From Thermogemmatispora onikobensis (GTDB lineage: Bacteria > Chloroflexota > Ktedonobacteria > Ktedonobacterales > Ktedonobacteraceae), in contig NZ_BDGT01000016.1 of the NCBI RefSeq assembly GCF_001748285.1, forward strand, positions 35,542-99,541: a stretch of DNA of 64,000 nucleotides, written 5' to 3'. Position 1 is the first letter of the stretch. Each line of letters starts with the position of its first letter. The notes under the pieces were generated by a model. The model was given only the letters and a program-made list of their open reading frames with translations, did no database searches and had not been told where the DNA came from. Shown here piece by piece: positions 26,784-35,224 of the stretch. A program made the translations under genes and the position numbers.

Positions 26784-28859
26784 ATGGAGCCATTCACGAA
26801 CCTCTGTCTTCCGCGTGTGATGGACACCTCCACTTATGACCTCACCACTCAGTTTTTTGAGAGACTACTGTCTCGTGCTCAGAGCTACGATCGCGGCGTG
26901 GGTTATTTCAGCTCGGGTTGGCTGCGGATCAATGCAAGGGGCATGGTGGCCTTTGCGAACAATGGAGGGCGTGCACGCTGGATTACCAGTCCTATCCTGG
27001 ATCAAGAGGACTGGAAAGCGCTGATGACTGGCGAGGCTGCCAAGATGAACCCGGCGCTTCACCGGCTCCTGGAGCGGAACATCACCAGTCTTGAGCAGGC
27101 TCTGGAAGAGGATGTGTTATCGGCACTTGCCTGGATGGTGGCAGATGAGGTCATAAGCTTTCGTCTTGCCCTGCCCCAGAATAGCCTGGAGAGCGGGGAT
27201 TTCCATGACAAATTTGGGGTTTTTACAGACGCCTATGGCAATCGTATAAGCTTCAATGGCTCATATAATGATAGCATTCACGGGCTGCGTAACTACGAAT
27301 CCATCAAGATCTTTTGCTCGTGGGAGTCACCCATTCTGGCGGAGCTAGTACAAGCTGATGCCGAGCGCTTTGAACGGCTATGGAACAACCGCGATCCCAA
27401 TGTGAGAGTGCTGGAGTTACCCGAGGCCGCTCGTGAGAGAATTGTACGTCTCCGTCGAGGTGAGCGTCCTTATGCCGAGCCAGAGTGGGTGAGACAGCGT
27501 CGTTTGGCGGAGAATGGAGCAGTGTATCAGATCGGTCGTCCCTTTTTTCCAACTGGCCTGGTTCTTCGTGATTATCAGCAGGAAGCTGTTGACGCCTGGT
27601 TCAATGCCGATCGGCGTGGCCTGCTAGAGATGGCTACTGGTACTGGTAAAACGATCACAGCTTTAGCTGCTTCTGTCAGGCTTTTTGAGCTAGAGCAGAG
27701 ACTTGTGGTGATCATCGCAGTGCCCTACCAGCACCTGGTGGACCAATGGGCAGAGGAGGCTAAGGTTTTTGGCTATCGTCCCATCCTCGCTTACGGTTCT
27801 CGGAAGCAATGGCTGGAGAAGCTGCGGACGCGCCTGGAGGACTACCGGGCTGGTTACCGTCCCTGCCTCATGGTGATTACCACTCATAAAACCTTCATTA
27901 GTGAGGCCTTTCAAGATCTGCTGGTTCGCCTCAAAGGACCAGTGCTCCTGATCGCTGACGAGGTGCATCACCTGGGTGCTCAGCAGAGCCGCAAAAGCTA
28001 TCCCTGGCAGATCCCCTACAGGCTAGCGCTCTCGGCCACTCCCCAGCGCTGGTTTGACGAAGAGGGCAGCCGTGCCCTAACTGAGTACTTTGGAGAGACT
28101 GTCTTCTCCTTTCCACTAGAGAGAGCGATCGGATCTTGTTTGACACCCTACTATTACTATCCGCATCTTGTGCCCTTGACAGGCGAGGAGCTGGATGAGT
28201 ATCATAGGCTCTCAGTAAAGATTAGCCAGTTCGTCTACTCGGAGGACGAGAGTAAACAGGAGGCCCTGGAGCGCCTCTTGATAAAACGAGCACGTTTGCT
28301 GAATAATGCCAACAACAAGCTGGCTGCTTTGCGGGACCTGTTGCACGAGCCGGATCAGCTCAGTCACACGCTCTTCTACTGCACTTCGGAGCAGATAAAG
28401 GATCTGACTCGTCTATTGGGATTGGAGAAGGGGATGCGGGTCCATCCTTTTACGGCGAAGGAAGATGCGCAGGATAGACAACATTTACTAGAGTGCTTTG
28501 CTTCCGGTGACCTGCAGGCCCTGGTGGCGATGAAGTGTCTTGACGAAGGGGTCGATGTGCCTGAGACACGCACGGCTTATATACTGGCCAGCAGCGGCAA
28601 TCCGCGCGAGTTTATCCAGAGGCGAGGTCGCATTTTACGCCGGGCTCCGGGCAAGAAGGTTGCTGAGATCCATGACTTAATTGCGGTTCCGCCGCTGGGG
28701 CGCGTTAGCCAGAGTTCGCCGACCTTCGCCTCGGAGCGCAAGATCATGCGCCGCGAGCTGCAGCGTTTCAAGGAGTTTGCGGAGCTGGCCCTGAATAAGT
28801 ATGGCGCCCTCAACAGCGTTTGGGAGCTGATGAGAGCTTACGATTTAGCGGATTTATAG
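26784..28859 (+). CDS. PLD-nuclease/SF2 helicase fusion, probable phosphorothioation-system effector
   Basis: A 691-residue two-part protein. Residues 1-230 carry a phospholipase D-like nuclease domain with HDK (H141, K143) and FNGSYND around 157-163. Residues 255-690 form an SF2 DEAD/DEAH helicase: LRDYQQEAVDAW (Q-like), ATGTGKT Walker A (K289), ADEVHH motif II (about 391-396), SATP motif III and FIQRRGRILRR motif VI (about 610-620). The PLD domain contains only one HxK copy, so it would act as a dimer. It resembles the helicase restriction enzyme associated with phosphorothioation systems, but the family name is from recall. No obvious Shine-Dalgarno sequence precedes the ATG. It is the first gene of the operon. 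Confidence 0.85.
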   Translation: MEPFTNLCLPRVMDTSTYDLTTQFFERLLSRAQSYDRGVGYFSSGWLRINARGMVAFANNGGRARWITSPILDQEDWKALMTGEAAKMNPALHRLLERNITSLEQALEEDVLSALAWMVADEVISFRLALPQNSLESGDFHDKFGVFTDAYGNRISFNGSYNDSIHGLRNYESIKIFCSWESPILAELVQADAERFERLWNNRDPNVRVLELPEAARERIVRLRRGERPYAEPEWVRQRRLAENGAVYQIGRPFFPTGLVLRDYQQEAVDAWFNADRRGLLEMATGTGKTITALAASVRLFELEQRLVVIIAVPYQHLVDQWAEEAKVFGYRPILAYGSRKQWLEKLRTRLEDYRAGYRPCLMVITTHKTFISEAFQDLLVRLKGPVLLIADEVHHLGAQQSRKSYPWQIPYRLALSATPQRWFDEEGSRALTEYFGETVFSFPLERAIGSCLTPYYYYPHLVPLTGEELDEYHRLSVKISQFVYSEDESKQEALERLLIKRARLLNNANNKLAALRDLLHEPDQLSHTLFYCTSEQIKDLTRLLGLEKGMRVHPFTAKEDAQDRQHLLECFASGDLQALVAMKCLDEGVDVPETRTAYILASSGNPREFIQRRGRILRRAPGKKVAEIHDLIAVPPLGRVSQSSPTFASERKIMRRELQRFKEFAELALNKYGALNSVWELMRAYDLADL

Positions 28860-28871
28860 GGGAGGGTTCCG

Positions 28872-29045
28872 ATGCTAAAAGAGTACATAAGGAAGATAGC
28901 AGGAGAATACGGTTACCCCATTGGATCAATTTTAAGGGAACTGATTGAAGAACAAAATTTGGATAAAAAGAATATCGAGATGGTTATAGATAAAATTATA
29001 GATAAATACGCAAAAAATATGAGACAATCCAATGAGAGGGGGTAG
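28872..29045 (+). CDS. Small 57-residue protein in the phosphorothioation partner operon
   Basis: Encodes 57 residues beginning MLKEYIRKIAGEYGYPIGS and ending MRQSNERG. It is mostly helical and Lys/Glu/Ile-rich, without a membrane segment or known motif. A strong GGAGGG lies 5 nt before the ATG. The gene starts 12 nt after the helicase stop and ends 7 nt before the ATPase start, so it is very likely translated. AT-rich codon use matches the following ATPase gene and differs from the rest of the window. Function unknown; it might be an adaptor, antitoxin-like inhibitor or regulator. Confidence 0.7.
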   Translation: MLKEYIRKIAGEYGYPIGSILRELIEEQNLDKKNIEMVIDKIIDKYAKNMRQSNERG

Positions 29046-29052
29046 ATCAAGC

Positions 29053-31047
29053 ATGATTCTCAAGAGTTTTTCAGTCGAACTTTTTCGGCAATATATGAAA
29101 AGGCAGGAAATAAGGTTTGCTCATGATAATGAGCGTAAAAGAAACATAACGATTATCAATGGGGTGAATGGAACAGGGAAAACCTCCCTTTTTGCTGCAA
29201 TTAACTGGTGTCTTTTTGGCTTTGAGGCAATTAGAACAGTTTCTTCAATTGACGTTGAAGATGAAGAAGATCTCTTTTGTAAAGAAGCCATTAGCCGAGC
29301 TGTTCCCCTGGAACAGCTGCAGATGTCTGCTACCTTAACGTTTATCCATAAAGGAGATCAGTATGAGGTCAGTCGCTGTAGAGAGGCTATCAAGGATACA
29401 AATGGTGGTATCCTTCTAAAGAAGGAGAGGTTTCTAGTTGCGAAGCGTTGTTTCGATGGTACAACGGATATTCTGAGCACTGATGATCAAGATCAATTTG
29501 GGCCTGAGAGGGAGATCAGAAAGGTGCTTCCGGTGGAGGCCAGCAAGTACTTCTTCTTTGATGGTGAGCTTATTGACTCCATCACCAGACCAGGATCGAA
29601 GCAAATTGCTAGTGCAATTAACAATATATTTAAGGTAAATAATCTTGTAGAAATTCACAAATCTATAAAAAGCATAATTAAATCTTATGAGCATAGAATG
29701 GCTGTTATCGATCAGAGTAATAAAGAACTCGAAAAAGCAATTCATGAGAAGGAGAAACTAGAGGGCGAGCTCCATGAACTGGACCAGAAGTATGAGCAGA
29801 TATCAAGATCTATGGAAGAAGCTGAAGAGTATAAAAAACGTATTGAAAGAGAAATAAAAGATAGCGGAGCTGAAAGGGTGAGTGAGCAAATTAAGTACCA
29901 AGAGGGTATTATCAATTCTAAACGTGAAGAAGTTGAAGAACTGGCAAAAATAGTTAAAAAGGAAACCACAGACGCTTATTATGTTTTGGCTCTGCCTATT
30001 CTCAGAAAAGCTTACTCATCACTAGCAGACATAGGAGCTCAAGAAGCAATTCCCAGTTACGCGCTCCAACGCCTGGCACGTGACTTGCTAAGTCAACTAT
30101 GTTGCATCTGCGGTCGTCCCTTCGAAGAAGATGGGCCTGAGTATCAGCGCTTGCGGGCACTCCTGGAGAAAAACGTCTTCGATGATAACCGCTCCAACAG
30201 AGAGGCTGGCCTGAGTACCGAGTTGTTCTCCCTGGAGCAGAGCAGCAGGGAGAAGCTGGAGCATCTCGGCAATTGGTGTAAGCGGTATGTAGATCTAAGA
30301 GATACTATCACTAATGAATTACAGAGATTGGACGATCTTCATGGTCAACTTGAAGCTATGGGGGGAGCTAGCGTCGCTGCTTGGCAAAAGCAATGGCGAG
30401 AGGTTACTGAGAGGTATTATGCACTACAGAAAGAGCTGGACCGGATCGGTAAACTTAGGGAGATGACAAACTCTCAAATGAAGGATAAAGAAAATAAGAT
30501 TAATGCTATTAGTAATAGCAAAAATGTTGATTTGATTAAATTTAAGCATGAAATTGCTAGAAGTTTGAGAGATGTGGTTGAAGATAATATCCAAAAATAC
30601 AAGGAGAAAGTGAGAGTTGATATAAGTAGAAAGGCCTCGGAGATCTTCCGCTTACTTCTCTGGAAAGAGGGACAGTTTCAGGAGATTTCCCTGGATGAGA
30701 GCTTTAACCTCGAAGTAGTAGATCGCTACAGTAAGCCAGCTCTTCAGGATCTCTCCTCTGGAGAGCGGCAGATACTCAGCCTGGCCTTCATTGTTGCAAT
30801 GTCTCGTCTGAGCGGAGAAGAGGCTCCTCTCGTGATGGACACCCCTTTTGGGAGGCTGTCTGCCGAGAATCGGGCTAATATCACTGAGCATCTGCCTGAG
30901 CTTGCCGACCAAGTGATTCTGTTCGTCACTGATGAGGAACTGCATGATCAGGCCCGGGCCAACCTGGAGCCTCACATTGGCCGGGAGTACAACCTCGACT
31001 TTGATCGTCGTACAGGTTGCACAACTATTGTGGAGGTTCGACGATGA
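29053..31047 (+). CDS. DndD-like/Rad50-like ATPase with zinc-hook CxxC
   Basis: A 664-residue SMC-type ATPase. Walker A is GVNGTGKTS (residues 37-45). Long coiled coils run from about 190 to 310 and 400 to 540, flanking a hook with CCICG (C350-C353). The C-terminal head has the LSSGERQILSLAFIVAM signature and Walker B APLVMDTPFGRLS. It is a paralogue of the DndD encoded on the other strand of the same island, though sequence identity looks modest. Probably it forms a dimeric DNA-binding motor for the nuclease components. The upstream ATG at 29032 overlaps the small gene and lacks a ribosome-binding site. The middle of the gene is strikingly AT-rich, while the ends are GC-richer. Confidence 0.9.
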   Translation: MILKSFSVELFRQYMKRQEIRFAHDNERKRNITIINGVNGTGKTSLFAAINWCLFGFEAIRTVSSIDVEDEEDLFCKEAISRAVPLEQLQMSATLTFIHKGDQYEVSRCREAIKDTNGGILLKKERFLVAKRCFDGTTDILSTDDQDQFGPEREIRKVLPVEASKYFFFDGELIDSITRPGSKQIASAINNIFKVNNLVEIHKSIKSIIKSYEHRMAVIDQSNKELEKAIHEKEKLEGELHELDQKYEQISRSMEEAEEYKKRIEREIKDSGAERVSEQIKYQEGIINSKREEVEELAKIVKKETTDAYYVLALPILRKAYSSLADIGAQEAIPSYALQRLARDLLSQLCCICGRPFEEDGPEYQRLRALLEKNVFDDNRSNREAGLSTELFSLEQSSREKLEHLGNWCKRYVDLRDTITNELQRLDDLHGQLEAMGGASVAAWQKQWREVTERYYALQKELDRIGKLREMTNSQMKDKENKINAISNSKNVDLIKFKHEIARSLRDVVEDNIQKYKEKVRVDISRKASEIFRLLLWKEGQFQEISLDESFNLEVVDRYSKPALQDLSSGERQILSLAFIVAMSRLSGEEAPLVMDTPFGRLSAENRANITEHLPELADQVILFVTDEELHDQARANLEPHIGREYNLDFDRRTGCTTIVEVRR

Positions 31048-31481
31048 CAGCTGAGTCTGAGGGCTTAAGAGAAGCGATTTACATCGAAGTAGGAGTTCAT
31101 CCCAGCTATAAACGTCTGACTGAAAGTAAAGAACCTGCTGAGTCCCCTTTTAGCACTATGAAGGATCTCTTCATGTGGGCTGCTTGCTTAGGAGCTAGGC
31201 GAGGCTGCAGGAAACCACTAGTTTCCAGAGAGACTATCTTTCGGTGGGACCAACTCAATTCCCGCGATATTGTCCTACTTGAGGCGATCGCCCTGGTCGT
31301 CACAGGTGATCCTCAAGTCATCTTACACCGTAACACCGTTCTAGAGATCGCTGAAGAATGTGCCAACGCTGGTATTGCCGAGCTGTTGGACGAAATAGAG
31401 TCACGTCATGGAAAGCCGCTTTGGAATCTCCTGGAGTTTGTAGTGAAGGAATGTGCCCTGGAGGGGGATGGCGAAGAGTAG
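31044..31481 (+). CDS. Small protein resembling phosphorothioation-associated protein 4
   Basis: A 145-residue helical protein with IYIEVGVHPSYKRLTESKE, then MKDLFMWAACLGARRGCRKPL, and an acidic C-terminus. The layout (a charged start, then a 'FMxAAxLGxRRG' segment) reminds me of the DNA phosphorothioation-associated protein 4 family; this is recall, not a search. The ATG overlaps the TGA of the ATPase gene (ATGA) and GGAGG lies 7 nt upstream, so the two are coupled. Function unknown; the tight linkage suggests it works with the ATPase. Confidence 0.6.
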   Translation: MTAESEGLREAIYIEVGVHPSYKRLTESKEPAESPFSTMKDLFMWAACLGARRGCRKPLVSRETIFRWDQLNSRDIVLLEAIALVVTGDPQVILHRNTVLEIAEECANAGIAELLDEIESRHGKPLWNLLEFVVKECALEGDGEE

Positions 31482-31500
31482 TGAAGGGAGTATCGTTGCA

Positions 31501-32651
31501 ATGCCATTCTCGCCATACTTGGAGCCGCGGCAGGTTCCACTGGCCAGCCTGCTGCTCGATCCCAATAATCCGCGCTTCTTCGACCTGGAGGACTGGCAGA
31601 AGGTCCCTGAGAATCTCTATCACTTAGAGAGAGTTCAGCTTAAGGCTTCGCAGCGTCTCGAAAGCTCCCAGGCCTGGCAAATCACCGAGCTTGAGCAATC
31701 CATCAGAAGCAACGGCTATATTCCCACGGAGCTGATCGTCGTCAAGCCCTATGAATTGAGCGATCCTGTTCTCAATGCTGATCAGGGACCTTACTTTGTC
31801 GTGATCGAGGGCAATCGCCGCCTGGCAGCGATTCGCAAGATCGTTAGGGAGGCCCTTAATCCTGAGCAAGACGAGCTGGTGCAGTCTCTTCAAACGCTCA
31901 ACGTACTTGTCTATACCCCCACGGGAGATCCGGAGCAAGATCGCATCAATGAGACTATTCTGCAGGGCATTCGCCACATCAGCGGTCCTAAGGAGTGGGG
32001 AGCCTACCAGAAAGCACACCTCATTGTCCAACTGTATGATACGTTAGGACAGTCATGGACAGAGATTGGACAACGTCTCGGCCTCAGCGCCAGGGTCGTG
32101 GGCCGCTACTATCGGGCCTATAAAGCCCTGCGCCAAATGATGGAGGACGAAGAGTTTGGCCCAAAGCCAAACCGAGGCTCTTCAGCCTCTTTGACGAGGC
32201 TCTCAAGAGCAATGCGATCAAAGAATGGCTGGGCTGGAGCGAAGAGTTATGGCAGTTCACGAATGCTGAGCGTCGGCCTACCTTCTATGGGCTGCTTCTG
32301 GGAGACCTGGAGGGGGAGCGTGGCCCCGAGATCACGAACCCCCAGCAGATGCGCCAGTTCGGTGAAACCCTCGCCTCGAAAAAAGTAGATGTTCTGGAGC
32401 GCTTTATCGAGGGCGAGCTGACCATCGAAAGAGCGGTCAGTCTGACGAAAATCGAGCCTATCACTGTCCCCTTGCGCGACTCCCTCCGAACCTTTCTCCA
32501 GGCTCTGGAAAAGTTCCCTGCTAGCCTCCTGACAACCATTACTGAAGAAGATCTGCAGCTCTTTGAAAGCATAGAGAAGAAGCTTCAGGAACTACGGGCC
32601 TTGAGACAAGCATCGCTACAATACTCTCAAGAGAGAGCGGCCAATGAATGA
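31501..32651 (+). CDS. ParB/Srx-like protein with HTH, needing a -1 frameshift
   Basis: Two overlapping frames together encode one 383-residue protein. The first frame, from an ATG preceded by AAGGGAG at 10 nt, gives a ParB/sulfiredoxin-like domain (VIEGNRRLAAIRK, residues 101-113). A helix-turn-helix follows (WTEIGQRLGLSARVVGRYYR, about 185-205). After residue 222 sensible sequence continues in the -1 frame (AKPRLFSLFDEALKSN ... QYSQERAANE). Without the shift, translation runs 74 codons into unrelated sequence and stops at 32388 (296 residues in total). Related ParB-fold proteins in phosphorothioate systems sense the modification or use NTPs, but that role here is inference. The 3' end overlaps the nuclease gene by 8 nt. 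The frameshift may be programmed, a mutation, or an assembly error at a homopolymer. Confidence 0.7.
32160..32189 (+). promoter_or_regulatory. Candidate -1 programmed ribosomal frameshift signal
   Basis: In the zero frame the sequence reads GGC CCA AAG, so it contains the heptamer C CCA AAG of the X XXY YYZ form. After 7 nt comes a hairpin GAGGCT-CTTC-AGCCTC (6 bp, tetraloop). The spacing is typical of -1 frameshift stimulators. Slipping back one base joins the ParB-like N-terminal part to its natural C-terminal continuation. The same two homopolymers (CCC, AAA) are also common sites of sequencing indels. Confidence 0.5.
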
Positions 32652-33558
32652 GGTTGAGCCTGAGCACATCGCTGACATACTCGCAGAGAGCTTTGATTTC
32701 TATAGCCCACCTCGCTCGCTGCGGGAGGTCCTGGTGGAGGTAACCGCCCAGCAGGGGCCTCTGCTCTCCCCACTGGCCGTGGTTGAGCAGGTAGAGGAGC
32801 ACTATGAAGACTATCTCTCTTGCCTGCTCAATAAGCAGCAGGTCCTTCGCGCCAAAGGATTGTTTGCTCCCTATGATATCGTTGCTGATGGGGACGAGAT
32901 AGCCGGTTTCTCTTATCCACGAGCCAAAGATTCGACCTATATGCAAAGTGTCAGGAAGGTAGCTCCTCAGATCCCTGCTATTCTAGAGGCAGTGAGAAGC
33001 CTTTCTCCCTTGGAGTTCGAACAGCTTTGTGTACGCATTCTAGGCCTGCTCAACGCCAGGGGTATGAAAATGACAAAATACTCTAGGGATGAGGGTATCG
33101 ATTTTCTTGGCTGGCTGGATATCCATGAAAACTTTCTGCTCGGGGAGCAGCCTGTGCCTTTCCGTGTTGGTTTCAGTATGCTAGTGTTAGGCCAGGCCAA
33201 GAAATATGCGCCTGATCACCCTGTCGGTGTCAAAGAGATCAGAGAGTTGGTAGGGGCTGCCGCTGCCTTCCATCATGATCAGCTTGCACCTTGGCAATCG
33301 CGCTTGCAGCTAGACTCTTTCAAGCTCATGATTCCTATCCTTCCTTTACTCATGAGCACTGGAACCTTCTCTAAAGAGGCGCGTAAGCTAGCCCATAACT
33401 GTGGAGTGCTCACGCGCCACGGAGCGGAGATCGCCCTTTTTTTGGGATTGGAGGGGATAGGAGTGAAGGATGTGCCTGACCTCCATCCCCCGCGAGTCCG
33501 CTTTGACAAAGAAGCCTTTTTACAGTGGCTGAGGGAGAGAGGACTCTCCTCCTCCTAA
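32644..33558 (+). CDS. Mrr-like restriction endonuclease of the phosphorothioation partner operon
   Basis: A 304-residue protein. Residues about 120-190 show the Mrr-type PD-(D/E)xK layout: SPLEFEQLCVRIL helix, YSRDEGIDFLG with D153, then VLGQAKKY giving Q184-x-K186, the D...QxK signature of this nuclease class. The N-terminal 110 residues and the C-terminal 100 residues (helical, with a final RVRFDKEAFLQWLRERG) resemble no family I recognise. It probably cleaves DNA, with the choice of target depending on phosphorothioate status; that is inference from the neighbours. It starts inside the ParB-like gene and is the last gene of the operon, ending 22 nt from the convergent dndA. Confidence 0.75.
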   Translation: MNEVEPEHIADILAESFDFYSPPRSLREVLVEVTAQQGPLLSPLAVVEQVEEHYEDYLSCLLNKQQVLRAKGLFAPYDIVADGDEIAGFSYPRAKDSTYMQSVRKVAPQIPAILEAVRSLSPLEFEQLCVRILGLLNARGMKMTKYSRDEGIDFLGWLDIHENFLLGEQPVPFRVGFSMLVLGQAKKYAPDHPVGVKEIRELVGAAAAFHHDQLAPWQSRLQLDSFKLMIPILPLLMSTGTFSKEARKLAHNCGVLTRHGAEIALFLGLEGIGVKDVPDLHPPRVRFDKEAFLQWLRERGLSSS

Positions 33559-33580
33559 CCGACTGACTGGGCGCGGAGAG

Positions 33581-34741
33581 TCAGATCCTCAGTTTATGGG
33601 TTAGCTCCTCGACTGCTCCTGCAAGGCTGTCGACAGCCCTATCTATCTCTTGCTCGGTATTGCTTCTTCCCAGGCCAAGCCGAATAGAACTCTTCGCCCT
33701 TTCCTCTGGGTAACCGAGAGCGAGGATCACGTGGGAAGGCTCGACTTTAGTTGTAGCGCAGGCGGAGCCCGTCGCAAAGGCCAACTCATGCTTGAGGGCC
33801 ACCAGCAATGCTCGGTTATTGACCCCAGGAAGGTAGATATTCAGGTTATGGGGAAGCCTTTGAGTGGGATGGCCGTTGATCTCAATTCCTGGGACTCTTG
33901 CACGCAGCCCTTCCCAAAGCCGGTCACGCAGGCGTCGCAGGCGCTCGCTTTCTTGGCGCATTTCTCGTGAGGCAATCTCTGCGGCCTTGCCGAGGCCCAC
34001 GATCCCAGGAACATTCAGCGTACCTGAACGTAGCCCTCGCTCGTGTCCACCACCGCGTATCTGCGCTTCCAGGCGCAAAGAACGCTTGAACCGGCGTACA
34101 TAGAGCGCCCCGATCCCCTTGGGACCATACATCTTATGTCCCGAGAGTGACAGGAGGTCTACATGCAGCTCCTGGACATCGAGGGGTAGATAGCCAGCTG
34201 CCTGGGTGGCATCTGTGTGGAAGAGTACCCCATGCTCTCGGGCGATCTCACCGATCGCCTTAATGGGGGCAATCGTCCCAATTTCATTATTGGCAGTCAT
34301 AATGCTGATCAGCACCGTGTCTGGTCGAATAGCCCTCTGCAGCGCATCGAGGTCGACTAGGCCGAAACGATCAACGGGCAAGCGAGTGATCTGCCAGCCA
34401 TGACGCTCCAGGTAGAGGCAGGGATCGAGAATGGCTGGGTGTTCCGTGGCAGCGGTAATAATGTGGCGCCCCTTGTCGGCGAGCGCCTCAGCAACACCGA
34501 GGATAGCCAGATTATTGGATTCAGTAGCTCCGCTGGTAAAGATAATTTCCTCTGGCTTGGCTCGGATAAGGCGCGCTACCTGACTGCGCGCCTGCTGGAC
34601 AGCCTCGTCAGCCCGGCTACCGTATTCATGATCAATGCTAGAAGCGTTACCAAACTCCTCAGTGAAGTAGGGCAGCATCGCCTCGAGCACCCGCTGATCA
34701 ACCGGGGTGGTAGCGTGATGATCCATATAGATCGGTCGCAT
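33581..34741 (-). CDS. dndA: Cysteine desulfurase DndA
   Basis: A 386-residue IscS/NifS-type enzyme. The N-terminus MRPIYMDHHATTPVD is typical. The PLP-binding lysine is in SLSGHKMYGPKG (K203) and the sulfur-accepting cysteine in TGSACATTKVEP (C328). DndA supplies sulfur, as a persulfide, for DNA phosphorothioation and builds the Fe-S cluster of DndC. A general IscS role is possible, but its place as last gene of dndC-D-E-A supports DndA. AGGAG precedes the ATG at 7 nt. No dedicated terminator separates it from the convergent nuclease gene. Confidence 0.95.
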   Translation of the reverse strand: MRPIYMDHHATTPVDQRVLEAMLPYFTEEFGNASSIDHEYGSRADEAVQQARSQVARLIRAKPEEIIFTSGATESNNLAILGVAEALADKGRHIITAATEHPAILDPCLYLERHGWQITRLPVDRFGLVDLDALQRAIRPDTVLISIMTANNEIGTIAPIKAIGEIAREHGVLFHTDATQAAGYLPLDVQELHVDLLSLSGHKMYGPKGIGALYVRRFKRSLRLEAQIRGGGHERGLRSGTLNVPGIVGLGKAAEIASREMRQESERLRRLRDRLWEGLRARVPGIEINGHPTQRLPHNLNIYLPGVNNRALLVALKHELAFATGSACATTKVEPSHVILALGYPEERAKSSIRLGLGRSNTEQEIDRAVDSLAGAVEELTHKLRI

Positions 34742-34764
34742 GGATGCACTCCTCTCTAGGCTGC

Positions 34765-35190
34765 TTAAGCCAGGCTTTCCAGCTCCTCCGCTAAATCGGG
34801 ATGAGCGGCTTTCAAGCGGCGCTGCGCCTCGGTCACGAGATCACCCAGGTCCTCCAGGCTCTTCAGGCGCTGGTAGAGCATGATCACTCCCCGGCAGAGA
34901 TGGGCTTTAAACTGAGCCTCCAAGTCCTTGTCTGGATCAAGTCCTTCCCGGGCAAGTCGCTCGCGTAAGAGGGCGAAGAAAAAGAGATCCCACGGACCTG
35001 TCAGAGTGTATCGGTTGAACTCGCGGACCTGACCATCCTCATAAAGATGGGGATCGGGGGGAGTGGGATCAGCCAGAGAAAGGCAGTATCCCAGACGACA
35101 GAGGAGGTTAGGAGTCAGACCAGTACGTGCCTTAAGATTGCGCAGGCGTAAGTCAACCTCCTCGCCGACATAGATGCGATTCAAAGGCAT
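34765..35190 (-). CDS. dndE: DNA sulfur modification protein DndE
   Basis: A 141-residue protein, typical in size for DndE. It opens MPLNRIYVGEEVDLRLRNL, has LKARTGLTPNLLCRLGYCLSL and continues with FNRYTLTGPWDLFFFALLRER, all matching the DndE pattern. DndE binds DNA, with some preference for nicked duplex, and is required for phosphorothioation. AGGAG lies 9 nt upstream of the ATG. It sits between dndD (34-nt gap) and dndA (23-nt gap). Confidence 0.92.
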   Translation of the reverse strand: MPLNRIYVGEEVDLRLRNLKARTGLTPNLLCRLGYCLSLADPTPPDPHLYEDGQVREFNRYTLTGPWDLFFFALLRERLAREGLDPDKDLEAQFKAHLCRGVIMLYQRLKSLEDLGDLVTEAQRRLKAAHPDLAEELESLA

Positions 35191-35224
35191 AGCTTGGATC
35201 TCCTATCCTGCTGAGTAATTGCGA

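Noticed and set aside
31453..31500. Upstream starts for the ParB-like gene at 31453 or 31468
   Set aside because: They overlap the preceding gene and lack a ribosome-binding site; 31501 follows AAGGGAG at 10 nt.
33559..33590. Terminator between the convergent nuclease and dndA genes
   Set aside because: CTGACT...AGTCAG forms only a 6-bp stem with a 10-nt loop, and no T tract follows.
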